A stretch of 64,000 nucleotides of DNA from Vampirovibrio sp041737375 (GCF_041737375.1 NZ_JBGSRV010000010.1:62001-126000), one strand, 5' to 3'. Shown: positions 44,482 through 52,367, numbered from the stretch's first letter. A program made the numbers and translations. Notes: generated from the letters alone by a model not told the origin.

Positions 44482-45125
44482 CGAGGCAGCCCTCCATAGC
44501 CCGATAAAGGGTTAAAGCGGGCTAGTGAATGGCTGGAATAGGCGCCATTCGCCAAAAGCGGAGGAATCCGCTGGCCAAAGGCGGGTTGAAAAGCAGCGTT
44601 GGGTTGAACCGAAATGTGGGGCTGAACAGGCAGCGGTTTCGCCTCATCAGAGTTTGCGGTGGGCGGGGTGGAGAGTGGCTGCATGTTTTTTTGAAACTTC
44701 TTGAGCAAGGGGGCCGACCAGCGATCCAGCGGATGAAACAGGGCATTGGCCAAACTGGGCACCGCAAAATTGGCGGAAATAACCCCCATGGCCGAAAACA
44801 CCGTGGTTTTTAACAGGTTTAACTTCTGTTGGGCAACCTCTGGGGCTAAGCCCTTGAGGGCAGGCTTAATTAAAGCCACACCAGCCGCCCCAAAGCCTTT
44901 GGCAAAAGCGAAACAAACCGGTAGGGCCACCATTTCGTTTAAAAACTCACGCTTGGCCGCATAAATTTTGCGATCCGGTTTTTCCTTGGGGTTAGACAGG
45001 GTAATCAGCGGCTTTAAAGTGCCGTTGGCCACGCACATTAAAGCAATGGGTAAAAAGGCGTCTTCATCCTTGCCCAGCCAGGTTAATAAGTTTTTTATGT
45101 TTTTCGTATTTATACCCTTCGGCAT
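44478..45125 (-). CDS. Hydrophobic protein of unknown function, paralogue of the 43648 gene product
   Basis: The protein has 215 residues from the ATG at 45125 (MPKGINTKNIKNLL), which has GGAG 8 bases upstream; the frame extends to a TTG at 45173 with no good ribosome binding site. It contains segments PIALMCVANGTLKPLITL, VALPVCFAFAKGFGAAG and FSAMGVISANFAVPSL and a Pro/Ser-rich tail. The pattern of the segments and of the basic DRKIYAAKREF stretch resembles its downstream neighbour, with which it overlaps by 4 bases. A perfect inverted repeat (TCTCAAG/CTTGAGA, 45190-45206) lies in its leader. Confidence 0.6.
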   Translation of the reverse strand: MPKGINTKNIKNLLTWLGKDEDAFLPIALMCVANGTLKPLITLSNPKEKPDRKIYAAKREFLNEMVALPVCFAFAKGFGAAGVALIKPALKGLAPEVAQQKLNLLKTTVFSAMGVISANFAVPSLANALFHPLDRWSAPLLKKFQKNMQPLSTPPTANSDEAKPLPVQPHISVQPNAAFQPAFGQRIPPLLANGAYSSHSLARFNPLSGYGGLPR

Positions 45126-45284
45126 AAACCGTGCTCCAAACCTGATTTCAGTAAAATAAGGAAATAGTCCCAATCGGATGAAACGTTGCTCTCAAGCCCC
45201 TTGAGACAGGATGAAAAGCCCTCTTTTTTTAAAAGAATTTAGCGAATTAAAAAATCGGATGTAATTTAAATGAGCTTTATGAAC

Positions 45285-45314
45285 GCAGTATATATATCAA
45301 AAAAACGAAACATT
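45285..45314 (-). promoter_or_regulatory. Upstream motif shared with 19167-19195
   Basis: Read on the minus strand it runs AATGTTTC, a T-run, GATATA, then TATACTGCG. It lies about 160 bases upstream of the 44478-45125 gene. The T-run length differs by two to three bases between the two copies. Confidence 0.3.
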
Positions 45315-45362
45315 GAAAACTGTTGCTAACGAGCTTTTTGGGCAAGGCATCCCGCAAAACGC

Positions 45363-47093
45363 TTAGTGTCCCAATGACACCGCAGCGCTGGACCGACCGG
45401 GATAGCGTTCTTTAAAGTATTGCAGAGCCAGCATGGAAAGAAACACAAAAAGCGAAGCGGTGGCAAAGGCGATCCACCACTGATGAGTCACTCCCAATGC
45501 GGTCAGCATCGGACTCATTTCAATCAGCTTGCCAATGCCCAATGCGGAAATTAATTGCGGGGCGCAGATAAATACGTTAAAAATACCCAGCGTGGTTCCT
45601 TCGTCCCCTTCGCTCAAATACTCACACAACATGGCAAAGGGCAGAGACAAAATGGTGGCCCCGCCCACCCCGGCCACGGCCATCATGGCAATCACCTGCC
45701 AAGGGGCATGAATCCAGAACGCAAAGGCGGTAGCCACAGAATAAACCAGTAAACTCAAGCTATACAACCGCTTTTTCCCAAAACGGGCGCACAAAAACCC
45801 CATGGGAATGGTTAGCAACAAGGCCACAAAATTGTAGGCCACCAGCGCCAGTTGGGCCGTATTGACCGCCTCTGTCTCCAATCCTTTCAGGTATTGCAAA
45901 TGTGCCAATTGTTGGGCCAAAGGGGCTTTATCCAAAACGGCGATGGGCTGCTGAATTTCCGGGGCACTCACGTCAGGCATCATCAAGGCCGCTTCGGCCA
46001 ACGCCAAACGGTGGGCGGGGTTTTGAACCGCCCGAAGCGCAGGGGCCTGTTTTTCAGACCACACCGCTGGATCTACCGCCAAGGCCCCTAAAATGGTCAT
46101 CACCGCTTGCTCCCGGCCAGCGACATCTGATAAGCCGAGCCTTGCTTTGCGGGCCCCGTAAGCGGCTTCAGCGCCCGATACCATCAAAGCATCGGTGGTC
46201 AGGTTTTGGCGAATGGGAGCCACCAGCTGCCAATCCTGCTCCAGGCTTTTGTAGCGGGCCGTGGACATATCCGGCAAGCCATAAACGTGATGCACCACAA
46301 ACGGGGTGAGGTAAATGTACATACACATGAGGCCCACCCAAGTAATAAACTGCACCCCGCACAGCTTGTGAATTTCAGGGTGAGCCGCCGAAAACCGGCG
46401 AATGGCATCGAAAACACCATTTTTTCGGGGTGCCTTACCGACAGTGGAGCGGGTTAAAAACGCGGGCTTCACCTCCTGAATGGACAACGAGGCATAGGCA
46501 ATGGTCAACACCAAGGCGATGGAGGCCAGCACATATTGCTGCTCCACGCTCATGGGGATGTTATACATCTTCAGCAAGGGAGCCACCCCCAAAGCGATGA
46601 CCGATCCCGCCCCAAAGGCAAAGTTAATAAAGGAATTGGCCACCGCATGCTGCTCCGGTGGGGCGTTGTCGGGAACCAAAGCCCGGTAAGGGCCTTGGGC
46701 GGTGTTTAGGCAAGCATCAATCACCCAGGTGAGCAAAGCGGCCACCCACAGGGTGGTAGAAAAGGGAAAGGCAAAAATGGCCAGCGCCCCCAGCAACGCG
46801 CCTGCCAACACAAATGGCCGACGACGACCCAGCCGGGTCCAGGTGCGATCGGACCAGGCACCCACCAACGGCTGAATCAGCAATCCGGTAATGGGACCGG
46901 CGCACCAAATCAGGCCAAAAATAAACGGGTTGGCCCCCAATGGCTCTAAAATGCGGGAAGACAGGGCGATTTGCATGCTCCAAGCGAATTGCAACCCAAT
47001 AATACCAGCGCTTAAGTTAAACAACTGCAACAGAGACAGGTGTTTGTCCTGTTCTGAAGGGGCTGTTTCAAGGGGTAAAGCAATTACGGCCAT
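45363..47093 (-). CDS. MFS sugar transporter, SLC45/sucrose-type
   Basis: The 576-residue protein has twelve expected membrane segments. The N-terminal half carries the hallmark of SLC45/GPH-like sucrose-proton symporters: LFNLSAGIIGLQFAWSMQ, GLIWCAGPITGLLIQPLVG, SDRTWTRLGRRRPF and NTAQGPYRALVPD. A hydrophilic insertion of about 130 residues (about 270-400) separates the halves, larger than usual. It lies 54 bases downstream of a fructokinase-like kinase on the same strand, so uptake of sucrose or a related disaccharide with phosphorylation of fructose is a reasonable inference. No sucrose hydrolase or phosphorylase is adjacent. GAGGTGG precedes the ATG. Confidence 0.88.
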   Translation of the reverse strand: MAVIALPLETAPSEQDKHLSLLQLFNLSAGIIGLQFAWSMQIALSSRILEPLGANPFIFGLIWCAGPITGLLIQPLVGAWSDRTWTRLGRRRPFVLAGALLGALAIFAFPFSTTLWVAALLTWVIDACLNTAQGPYRALVPDNAPPEQHAVANSFINFAFGAGSVIALGVAPLLKMYNIPMSVEQQYVLASIALVLTIAYASLSIQEVKPAFLTRSTVGKAPRKNGVFDAIRRFSAAHPEIHKLCGVQFITWVGLMCMYIYLTPFVVHHVYGLPDMSTARYKSLEQDWQLVAPIRQNLTTDALMVSGAEAAYGARKARLGLSDVAGREQAVMTILGALAVDPAVWSEKQAPALRAVQNPAHRLALAEAALMMPDVSAPEIQQPIAVLDKAPLAQQLAHLQYLKGLETEAVNTAQLALVAYNFVALLLTIPMGFLCARFGKKRLYSLSLLVYSVATAFAFWIHAPWQVIAMMAVAGVGGATILSLPFAMLCEYLSEGDEGTTLGIFNVFICAPQLISALGIGKLIEMSPMLTALGVTHQWWIAFATASLFVFLSMLALQYFKERYPGRSSAAVSLGH

Positions 47094-47147
47094 TGGTCAT
47101 TCCACCTCACACATTGTGGTTGCATCCATCCATTAAAAAAGGAGCGT

Positions 47148-48164
47148 CTAAACGGGTTTCAGGGCCGATGCCTTTAAAAAAGCATCGAGTTCAGCCCAAG
47201 TGGGCAAGGAGGACATTGCCCCCGGCTTGGTAGTAGCCAAAGCGCCCACCGCATTGGCCTCGAACAACAGGTATTTTAATTGATCCGGCTGCAAGTTCTC
47301 AAACAACGAAACCGGATCGGCGGCATCCGGCATGAGGCTATACAAGCCACGAAGCAGGCCCGCCACAAAGCCATCGCCAGCGCCGGTCATTTCCACGGCC
47401 TGCACCGCAAGGGGCGGCACATGGGCCGATGCCTGAGCCGTCAGGTACCAAGAGCCTGCCTCACCCAGCGTGACCACCAGCATTGGTATGTCATATTCGG
47501 CCATCAGCTCACGGGCCGCGGCCTCATAAGGGCCAGTGCCTTTCAGGAACCGCACCTCGTCATCGCTCAGCTTCACCACATGCGCCCGCTTAAAGCTTTC
47601 CGCCATGGCCGCTTTAGCCTGCTGAGGCGAAGGCCAAAGCACGGCTCGGTAATTGGGATCATATACCTTCAGCGTAAAGGGAGAAGCCTGATCCACATAA
47701 TTCAACAAAGCCGCAGCGCAATCCGGGTCGGACTGAATGACCGATCCCCAATAAAGAATGGCCGCCCCGGAAAGAGAATCCGGGTTCAGGGCGGAGGATC
47801 GCAACAGGGTATCGGCGCAAGCGGTTTGGGTAAAGCCTTTTAAAACCCGATCCCCGTTTTCATCCGTTAACACATAAGCTTGCCGGGTATTGGCTTGCTC
47901 AAAAACAGGAGATAATTGCAGATCCACCCCCAGCGCCGTGAGATGCGAATGCAACCAGCGCCCAAACAGATCATCGGCAAAACCGCCCAGAAAGGACACA
48001 GGGCAGCCCAAACGGGCCAAGCCTACGGCCACATTGGCCGCAGCGCCACCGGGAGCCTTCACAAAGTTTTGGGCCTCGCTGAGGTCTAAGGTGCGATCCA
48101 GACAGACCCAGTCAATCAGCGCTTCGCCCACGCAGATAATGGATGCTTCCCTCAAAACGGTCAT
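47148..48164 (-). CDS. PfkB-family carbohydrate kinase, fructokinase-like
   Basis: The 338-residue ribokinase-fold protein has GEALIDWV near the N-terminus, PGGAAANVAVGLARLG (substrate-binding signature), FLGGFADDLFGR, KLSDDEVRFL and the ATP/catalytic motif MTGAGDGFVAGLL. The text fits fructokinases better than ribokinase or phosphofructokinase. It precedes the SLC45-like transporter by 54 bases in the same direction, forming a two-gene sugar-use operon. Confidence 0.88.
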   Translation of the reverse strand: MTVLREASIICVGEALIDWVCLDRTLDLSEAQNFVKAPGGAAANVAVGLARLGCPVSFLGGFADDLFGRWLHSHLTALGVDLQLSPVFEQANTRQAYVLTDENGDRVLKGFTQTACADTLLRSSALNPDSLSGAAILYWGSVIQSDPDCAAALLNYVDQASPFTLKVYDPNYRAVLWPSPQQAKAAMAESFKRAHVVKLSDDEVRFLKGTGPYEAAARELMAEYDIPMLVVTLGEAGSWYLTAQASAHVPPLAVQAVEMTGAGDGFVAGLLRGLYSLMPDAADPVSLFENLQPDQLKYLLFEANAVGALATTKPGAMSSLPTWAELDAFLKASALKPV

Positions 48165-48455
48165 ACAGCCTCGGTCCCCTTAGGGTTAATGTACGGTGTG
48201 CGCCAAGCGGGAAAAGCCTTGGCAGGTTACGCCCATGCACAAAGCACGAGAGGTTCCCTGCTTTAAAGGTAACAAAAATCAGCGAGACATTCAATGCAAG
48301 CCCAGCCTCCCTCAACAGTAAGCCCAGTGAGAAAAAACGGCCCAAGCACGGCAAAAACAGCAGTAAGGCAGCGCTTTTACATTGCCCAAAGCGGGAATAG
48401 GCGAAGCGGGCAGCGTAAGCTATGCTGGAAAGTGGGAACGGGAGGGTTTGATATA
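48165..48455. other. Spacer without a supported gene
   Basis: The frames here are short and of poor composition. I see no convincing promoter or repeat apart from the strong ribosome binding site GGGAGGG immediately before the small gene at 48456. Confidence 0.4.
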
Positions 48456-48551
48456 ATGGATGTCTATTTTTCCGCGCTGCTGATTGGCGGGGCCACTATT
48501 TTATGGGGCTTTTTTATCCTGCGGGATGCCTATCGAAACCCACTAGGATAA
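48456..48551 (+). CDS. 31-residue single-pass membrane peptide
   Basis: The frame encodes MDVYFSALLIGGATILWGFF followed by ILRDAYRNPLG and a TAA stop. It is one hydrophobic helix of about 18-20 residues with a basic, polar C-terminus, so the positive-inside rule places the C-terminus in the cytoplasm. GGGAGGG 9 bases upstream is one of the strongest ribosome binding sites in the window, which argues that it is translated. Size and shape resemble small subunits of respiratory or photosynthetic membrane complexes, but I cannot name a family. A candidate small RNA with operator and terminator follows. Confidence 0.55.
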   Translation: MDVYFSALLIGGATILWGFFILRDAYRNPLG

Positions 48552-48681
48552 GTACCACGTTTTTTGGCAGCACTCAAAAAGCGCCTCTCAGCGGTTTTTA
48601 CCCGCAGGACAGACCGTTTTTGGGCAATACTCAGTCCCGCCTCATTTGTAACAAAATGTTTCAAAAAAGTATTACTAACTA

Positions 48682-48860
48682 GAGTTAGGTTGCCAATACT
48701 TAGCCCCTTATCTATACTACTAACTATCGTAAGTATTAAGGAAATCGGACGGGTTTTGTGACTCGACCGAATTTTCAACCCCTCAGATTTTAATTTTTCC
48801 CCTCACTACTTATATGAAACCCACTTGAATTGCCAGGTTTTAACACCTGGCCTTTTTTTT
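48682..48860 (+). ncRNA. Candidate small RNA with own promoter, operator palindrome and terminator
   Basis: TTGTAA (48646-48651) and TATTAC (48670-48675) form a plausible promoter with an 18-base spacer. A perfect inverted repeat CTAACT-AG-AGTTAG (48675-48688) covers the start point like an operator. Within the transcript AATACTTA (48695-48702) can pair with TAAGTATT (48730-48737). The end is a strong terminator: GCCAGGT (48832-48838), ACCTGGC (48845-48851), then eight T (48853-48860). No good reading frame lies inside. Alternatively the terminator serves the 31-residue gene upstream. Confidence 0.4.
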
Positions 48861-48956
48861 GGAAAATTTTTGGAAAAAATGAAGAGGGAGCAAATCCCTT
48901 TTTACCCCTCCAACCCCCTATAATGAATGGCTTACCCGTTTTCATTAAGGAGCCTT

Positions 48957-50051
48957 ATGTCCTCCCGTGTAGGCATTCGAAAGCATTTGCCCAATCGGGC
49001 CCGTAAAAAGGGCTTGGCACCCGGCAGTCTGGTTTATGTGGGAACCTCTCAAAAGCAAGCCGCCAGCCACCCTCCCCGGATTACCAGCATGATTTTTGAG
49101 GGAGAAACCCCGCAAGAGCAAGAAGGTTACGCACTGCCCGACATTTTGCCCCTCAGGCCCGCACCAGCTCTCACCTGGATTAACGTGGAGGGCCTGCACA
49201 ATGAGGCCCTGCTGGCCGAATTTGGAGAGGCCTTCCAGTTAAACGGCCTGTTGCTAGAAGATATTTTAAATACCGAACAACGCCCCAAGGCCGAAACACT
49301 GGATACTCACACCTACATCATTCTTAAAACCTTTCAATTCAAAGCCGCACAGGAAGAAATCGCCACAGAGCAGGTCAGTATTGTGATGGGTCCCCATTTT
49401 GTCATTACCTTTCTGGAAGATGCGGACCCTCAATTTGATGAAGTCAAAAACAGGCTGCGCTTAAACAGTCGAAGGCTCCGCAGCCTGGGCGTAGGTTACC
49501 TAACCCACATGCTGCTGGATACCATTATAGACAGCTACTTTAGTGTGCTGGAGGAAGTGGGAGAGCGACTTGAAACGCTGGAAGACAGCCTTTCAGAAGC
49601 GCAACCACCCAACATTCTGCAAAATTTACACCGACTGAAGCGGGAACTGATTTTTTTACGAAAAAACATCTGGCCAGTGCGAGAAATCCTCAACGGCCTG
49701 CAACAGGCCGACACCGAGATCATCACCCCGGCGGTTCACCCTTACTTGCGGGATTTGTATGATCACACCATTCAGGTCATGGATACGCTGGAATCTTATC
49801 GGGACTTGCTAAGCGGCCTTCAGGATTTATACCTGTCTGTGCTGAGCTACCGCATGAATGACGTGATGAAGGTGCTGACCATTATGTCCAGCCTGTTTAT
49901 TCCCCTCACCTTTATTGTGGGGGTGTATGGCATGAACTTTAAAGTGATGCCGGAGCTGAACCAGCCCTGGGGATATCCAGCCGTTTGGATGATCATGCTG
50001 CTAACCGCAACCGGCATGCTGGCCTACTTTAAGCGCAAACGCTGGATTTAA
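48957..50051 (+). CDS. corA: CorA-family magnesium/cobalt transport protein
   Basis: The 364-residue inner-membrane channel has a cytoplasmic alpha/beta domain, a long helix (about 225-300), two C-terminal membrane helices and the signature YGMNF between them, ending in the basic KRKRWI. The frame extends to 48927, but TATAAT at 48919-48924 implies transcription from about 48931, and AAGGAG lies directly before the ATG at 48957, so I start there. It is convergent with a small lipoprotein gene. Confidence 0.93.
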   Translation: MSSRVGIRKHLPNRARKKGLAPGSLVYVGTSQKQAASHPPRITSMIFEGETPQEQEGYALPDILPLRPAPALTWINVEGLHNEALLAEFGEAFQLNGLLLEDILNTEQRPKAETLDTHTYIILKTFQFKAAQEEIATEQVSIVMGPHFVITFLEDADPQFDEVKNRLRLNSRRLRSLGVGYLTHMLLDTIIDSYFSVLEEVGERLETLEDSLSEAQPPNILQNLHRLKRELIFLRKNIWPVREILNGLQQADTEIITPAVHPYLRDLYDHTIQVMDTLESYRDLLSGLQDLYLSVLSYRMNDVMKVLTIMSSLFIPLTFIVGVYGMNFKVMPELNQPWGYPAVWMIMLLTATGMLAYFKRKRWI

Positions 50052-50069
50052 GAAAATTTAAAAATCAGG

Positions 50070-50498
50070 CTAATCCGGCTTTAAGGCGCAGCGATGCTTG
50101 ATGCAGTACACCGGCTGGCGCAATGGCATTTTGGCTTCTCCCAGGCACTCAATGGCTTTTTCCAAACGCTGGCGGTAATTGGCAAACGGGGATTGAAACC
50201 CGGCGTTTAAGGCTTGAGGCTCACCACAAGGGCCTTTTACCACAATGCAATCCGATTCTTTCTGGCAGGCGAACCATCGGGGATCGGCATTCAGTGGGGT
50301 GGCGGATACTGGCGGGGCTTTCACCGCTTTTTCTCGCAGTTCTATCGGGGGTTCTGCCGGTTGTTCCGGGCGGGCCCCATCAGCGCTCCTGCCGGGTGGC
50401 TTGGTCATTGAGTCACTTTCCATGCGCTGCTTCATGCAACCGGTGGTAAAACCCACCAAGGTTAATAACAACAGTAACGTGGGCAGTTTAGGTGGCAT
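50070..50498 (-). CDS. Small lipoprotein of unknown function
   Basis: The protein has 142 residues from the ATG at 50498, which has AGGAG 10 bases upstream. The lipoprotein signal PTLLLLLTLVGFTTGC ends in the lipobox TTGC. A Pro/Glu-rich linker follows. The C-terminal 70 residues hold six cysteines (WFACQKESDCIVVKGPCG, then ECLGE and YCIKHRC), a spacing typical of small disulfide-stabilised domains. I recognise no family. It is probably attached to a membrane on the outside of the cytoplasm. Confidence 0.65.
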   Translation of the reverse strand: MPPKLPTLLLLLTLVGFTTGCMKQRMESDSMTKPPGRSADGARPEQPAEPPIELREKAVKAPPVSATPLNADPRWFACQKESDCIVVKGPCGEPQALNAGFQSPFANYRQRLEKAIECLGEAKMPLRQPVYCIKHRCALKPD

Positions 50499-50732
50499 AA
50501 TACAACGCTCCTTTACAATGTGGGCATTCACCAATGTAACCCAAACCCAGCGAAAAAAACCTGCCATCCTTGCGGCACGTTCCTATTTTCCTCACGCTAT
50601 TTTCTAAGCCTGATTCCCCACTTTTTTAAGCCTTCTTTTTTTACCGTTTTCAGCTTTTTTCTTTGAATTTATTTCCGTTTTTTTTAAAATTCAAACCCAC
50701 TGATTCCCGCGAAAAAAAGAAGAAATGAAAAA

Positions 50733-50804
50733 CTCCCCAGGTCGGACTCGAACCAACAACCCTGCGGTTAACAGCCGCATGCTCTGCCATTGAGCTACTG
50801 AGGA
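50733..50804 (-). tRNA. tRNA-Asn (anticodon GTT)
   Basis: On the minus strand a complete cloverleaf of 72 bases folds: acceptor TCCTCAG with CTGGGGA, D arm GCTC/GAGC, anticodon stem TGCGG/CCGCA with loop CTGTTAA (anticodon GTT), and T arm GTTGG-TTCGAGT-CCGAC. The discriminator is G and CCA is not encoded. A TTTTTC run follows the 3' end. Confidence 0.97.
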
Positions 50805-50828
50805 ATGTGTTTTTCTATGTGAGTTGGA

Positions 50829-50857
50829 GTATAACCCAACCTTTTTCAAAATGCCAA
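50829..50857 (-). promoter_or_regulatory. Promoter of tRNA-Asn
   Basis: On the minus strand TTGGCA (50852-50857) and TATACT (50829-50834) are 17 bases apart, about 25 bases upstream of the mature tRNA 5' end. Confidence 0.6.
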
Positions 50858-51032
50858 GCACTTTCTTTATAACTATTTTCGCTCGAAATCTTGTTTTAAT
50901 AGGAATATTGATTAAAAAATCAGCAGTATGGATGAACCCTATCAAAGCTTTGGCCATTCCTCCACAAACAGAGGCGGAGCAGCCTAAATGGCTCCATCTT
51001 GCCAAGCTTGTTTTTGAATCAAAAAAATCTAG

Positions 51033-51088
51033 TTGCAAATGATTCTCAAATAGGATATTCTAATCCTATCAGTTGAGAATAATTATCA
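51033..51088 (+). promoter_or_regulatory. Two Fur-box-like sites over a promoter
   Basis: TGAGAATAATTATCA at 51074-51088 matches 13 of 14 informative positions of the 7-1-7 Fur consensus TGATAAT-n-ATTATCA. The reverse complement of 51034-51048 (TGAGAATCATTTGCA) matches 11 of 14. The centres are 40 bases apart. The first site covers the -35 and spacer of a promoter TTGCAA (51033-51038), 17 bases, TATTCT (51056-51061). A smaller inverted repeat TAGGAT/ATCCTA (51051-51068) covers the -10. Confidence 0.65.
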
Positions 51089-51140
51089 TTTATAGCGACG
51101 CCATCGTTCTGATTACCTCCAATACCGGCGTCGCTTTTTT
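51068..51140 (+). ncRNA. Candidate Fur-controlled small RNA with anti-Shine-Dalgarno loop (IsaR1-like architecture)
   Basis: The predicted transcript starts near 51068 and ends in a Rho-independent terminator: GCGACGCC (51095-51102) pairs with GGCGTCGC (51127-51134), followed by TTTTTTATTT. The 24-base loop (51103-51126) is unpaired and contains ACCTCC (51115-51120), complementary to GGAGGT. No reading frame fits between promoter and terminator, and the next gene, mtnP, has its own promoter further down. A short, Fur-boxed RNA with one hairpin and an anti-SD loop matches the plan of cyanobacterial IsaR1, a regulator of iron-starvation responses. Sequence homology to IsaR1 was not tested. Confidence 0.6.
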
Positions 51141-51172
51141 ATTTCTTCTCTTGGGTAATGAACCTCAGCGAT

Positions 51173-51201
51173 TTGCATTCCGGCGTTATTTCCCCTACGA
51201 T
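51173..51201 (+). promoter_or_regulatory. Sigma70-type promoter of mtnP
   Basis: TTGCAT (51173-51178) and TACGAT (51196-51201) are separated by 17 bases. The mtnP ATG is about 40 bases further and has GGAG 8 bases upstream. Confidence 0.55.
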
Positions 51202-51246
51202 GAACCCGTCAATTTAACAGCCTTGGGCTGATGATGGAGTATTACA

Positions 51247-52071
51247 ATGCCTGCCTTTACTTTCACCGACAAACTGGAGCATCAGGCGGAAATCGGCGTT
51301 TTCGGCGGTTCCGGCTTTTACAATTTCATTGAGGACGCCGTTGAAGTCAAGGTGGAAACCCCTTATGGCTCACCCAGCGCTACCATTACTATTGGAACGG
51401 TCGGCGGCAAGCGAGTTGCTTTCATGCCTCGCCATGGCCGGGATCACTCCCTGCCCCCTCATAAAATTAACTACCGGGCCAACGTGTGGGCTTTTAAAGC
51501 TTTGGGCATCAAGCGGGTTATTTGCCCTTGCGCCGCTGGCAGTTTGCAAAAACACATTAAACCCGGTGAGTTCGTATTTTGCGATCAGTATGTAGACCGC
51601 ACCAATGGCCGTGAAGACACCTTTTTTGACGGCCCTATCACCACCCACGTCAGCGCCGCCGATCCATATTCCGAAGAGCTGCGGAAGCTGGCTGTTCAGG
51701 CCGCTAAAGAGTGCGACATTCCTTACCATGACAAAGGCACCATTGTGGTCATTCAGGGCCCTCGTTTCAGCACCCGTTCCGAATCCAAGTGGTTCCGGGA
51801 TCAGGGCTGGGAAGTGATTAACATGACCCAGTACCCCGAAGCGCATCTGGTGAAAGAAATGGAAATGGATCCGTTGAACATTTCCCTGATTACCGACTAC
51901 GATACAGGCGTGGAAGGGGCTCCCCCGGTTAGCCACGTGGAAGTAATTGAAGTATTCACCGAGAACAACGTGAAGTTACGCCGTTTGTTGTTCAAGTTGA
52001 TTGAGCTGATGCCTTCTGCGGATAAAGCGCCTGAGTTCGCCAATATTCTCGATTCGTCCCGTCACGGTTAA
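51247..52071 (+). CDS. mtnP: S-methyl-5'-thioadenosine phosphorylase
   Basis: The 274-residue trimeric phosphorylase splits methylthioadenosine into adenine and methylthioribose-1-phosphate, the entry step of methionine salvage. Visible are GVFGGSGFYNF (phosphate-binding loop), FMPRHGRDHSLPPHKINYRAN, QGPRFSTRSESKWFR and NMTQYPEAHL; the last two separate MTAP from purine-nucleoside phosphorylases. The product feeds the MtnB-MtnC-MtnD steps encoded at 19.9-21.8 kb through MtnA, which is not in this window. yggT follows after 11 bases. Confidence 0.95.
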   Translation: MPAFTFTDKLEHQAEIGVFGGSGFYNFIEDAVEVKVETPYGSPSATITIGTVGGKRVAFMPRHGRDHSLPPHKINYRANVWAFKALGIKRVICPCAAGSLQKHIKPGEFVFCDQYVDRTNGREDTFFDGPITTHVSAADPYSEELRKLAVQAAKECDIPYHDKGTIVVIQGPRFSTRSESKWFRDQGWEVINMTQYPEAHLVKEMEMDPLNISLITDYDTGVEGAPPVSHVEVIEVFTENNVKLRRLLFKLIELMPSADKAPEFANILDSSRHG

Positions 52072-52082
52072 AGGATACCGCT

Positions 52083-52364
52083 ATGACCGAAGCTTTATTG
52101 ATCCTGATTAAACTGATCGGCTTTTACCGGTTGATACTGCTGGGCCGGATTTTGCTGACCTGGCTGCCCAATATCAACTGGTACAATCAACCGTTCAAGT
52201 TCATCCGGGATATCACCGATCCGGTCTTAGCCCCTTTTAGCAGGCTGATACCCACCATTGGCGGCATTGATTTTTCTCCCATGCTGTTGTTCTTTGTTCT
52301 GCAATTGCTGGAACGAGGACTTTACAGCATTGCGGTCAGTCAAAGCGGCCAGAGTGTTTTCTAG
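52083..52364 (+). CDS. YggT-family membrane protein
   Basis: The 93-residue protein has two hydrophobic regions and the family text FYRLILLGRILLTWLPN and FKFIRDITDPVLAPFSRLIP, then GGIDFSPMLLFFVLQLL. YggT/YlmG proteins occur in nearly all bacteria and chloroplasts and affect cell division or nucleoid or thylakoid organisation; the exact role is unsettled. It lies 11 bases after mtnP with AAAGGA upstream, so the two form an operon. Confidence 0.9.
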   Translation: MTEALLILIKLIGFYRLILLGRILLTWLPNINWYNQPFKFIRDITDPVLAPFSRLIPTIGGIDFSPMLLFFVLQLLERGLYSIAVSQSGQSVF

Positions 52365-52367
52365 CGC

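Noticed and set aside
48530..48778. 82-residue minus-strand frame in the spacer before corA
   Set aside because: It runs through the candidate small RNA and its palindromes, without a ribosome binding site or a recognisable domain.
50691..51038. 115-residue minus-strand reading frame ending VAQWQSMRLLTAGLLVRVRPGE
   Set aside because: Its C-terminal half is the translation of the tRNA-Asn gene, a common artefact. The remainder is AT-rich spacer and tRNA promoter.
50824..51042. 72-residue plus-strand frame before the Fur boxes
   Set aside because: It starts with a TTG without a convincing ribosome binding site, overlaps the tRNA promoter, and shows no recognisable domain.
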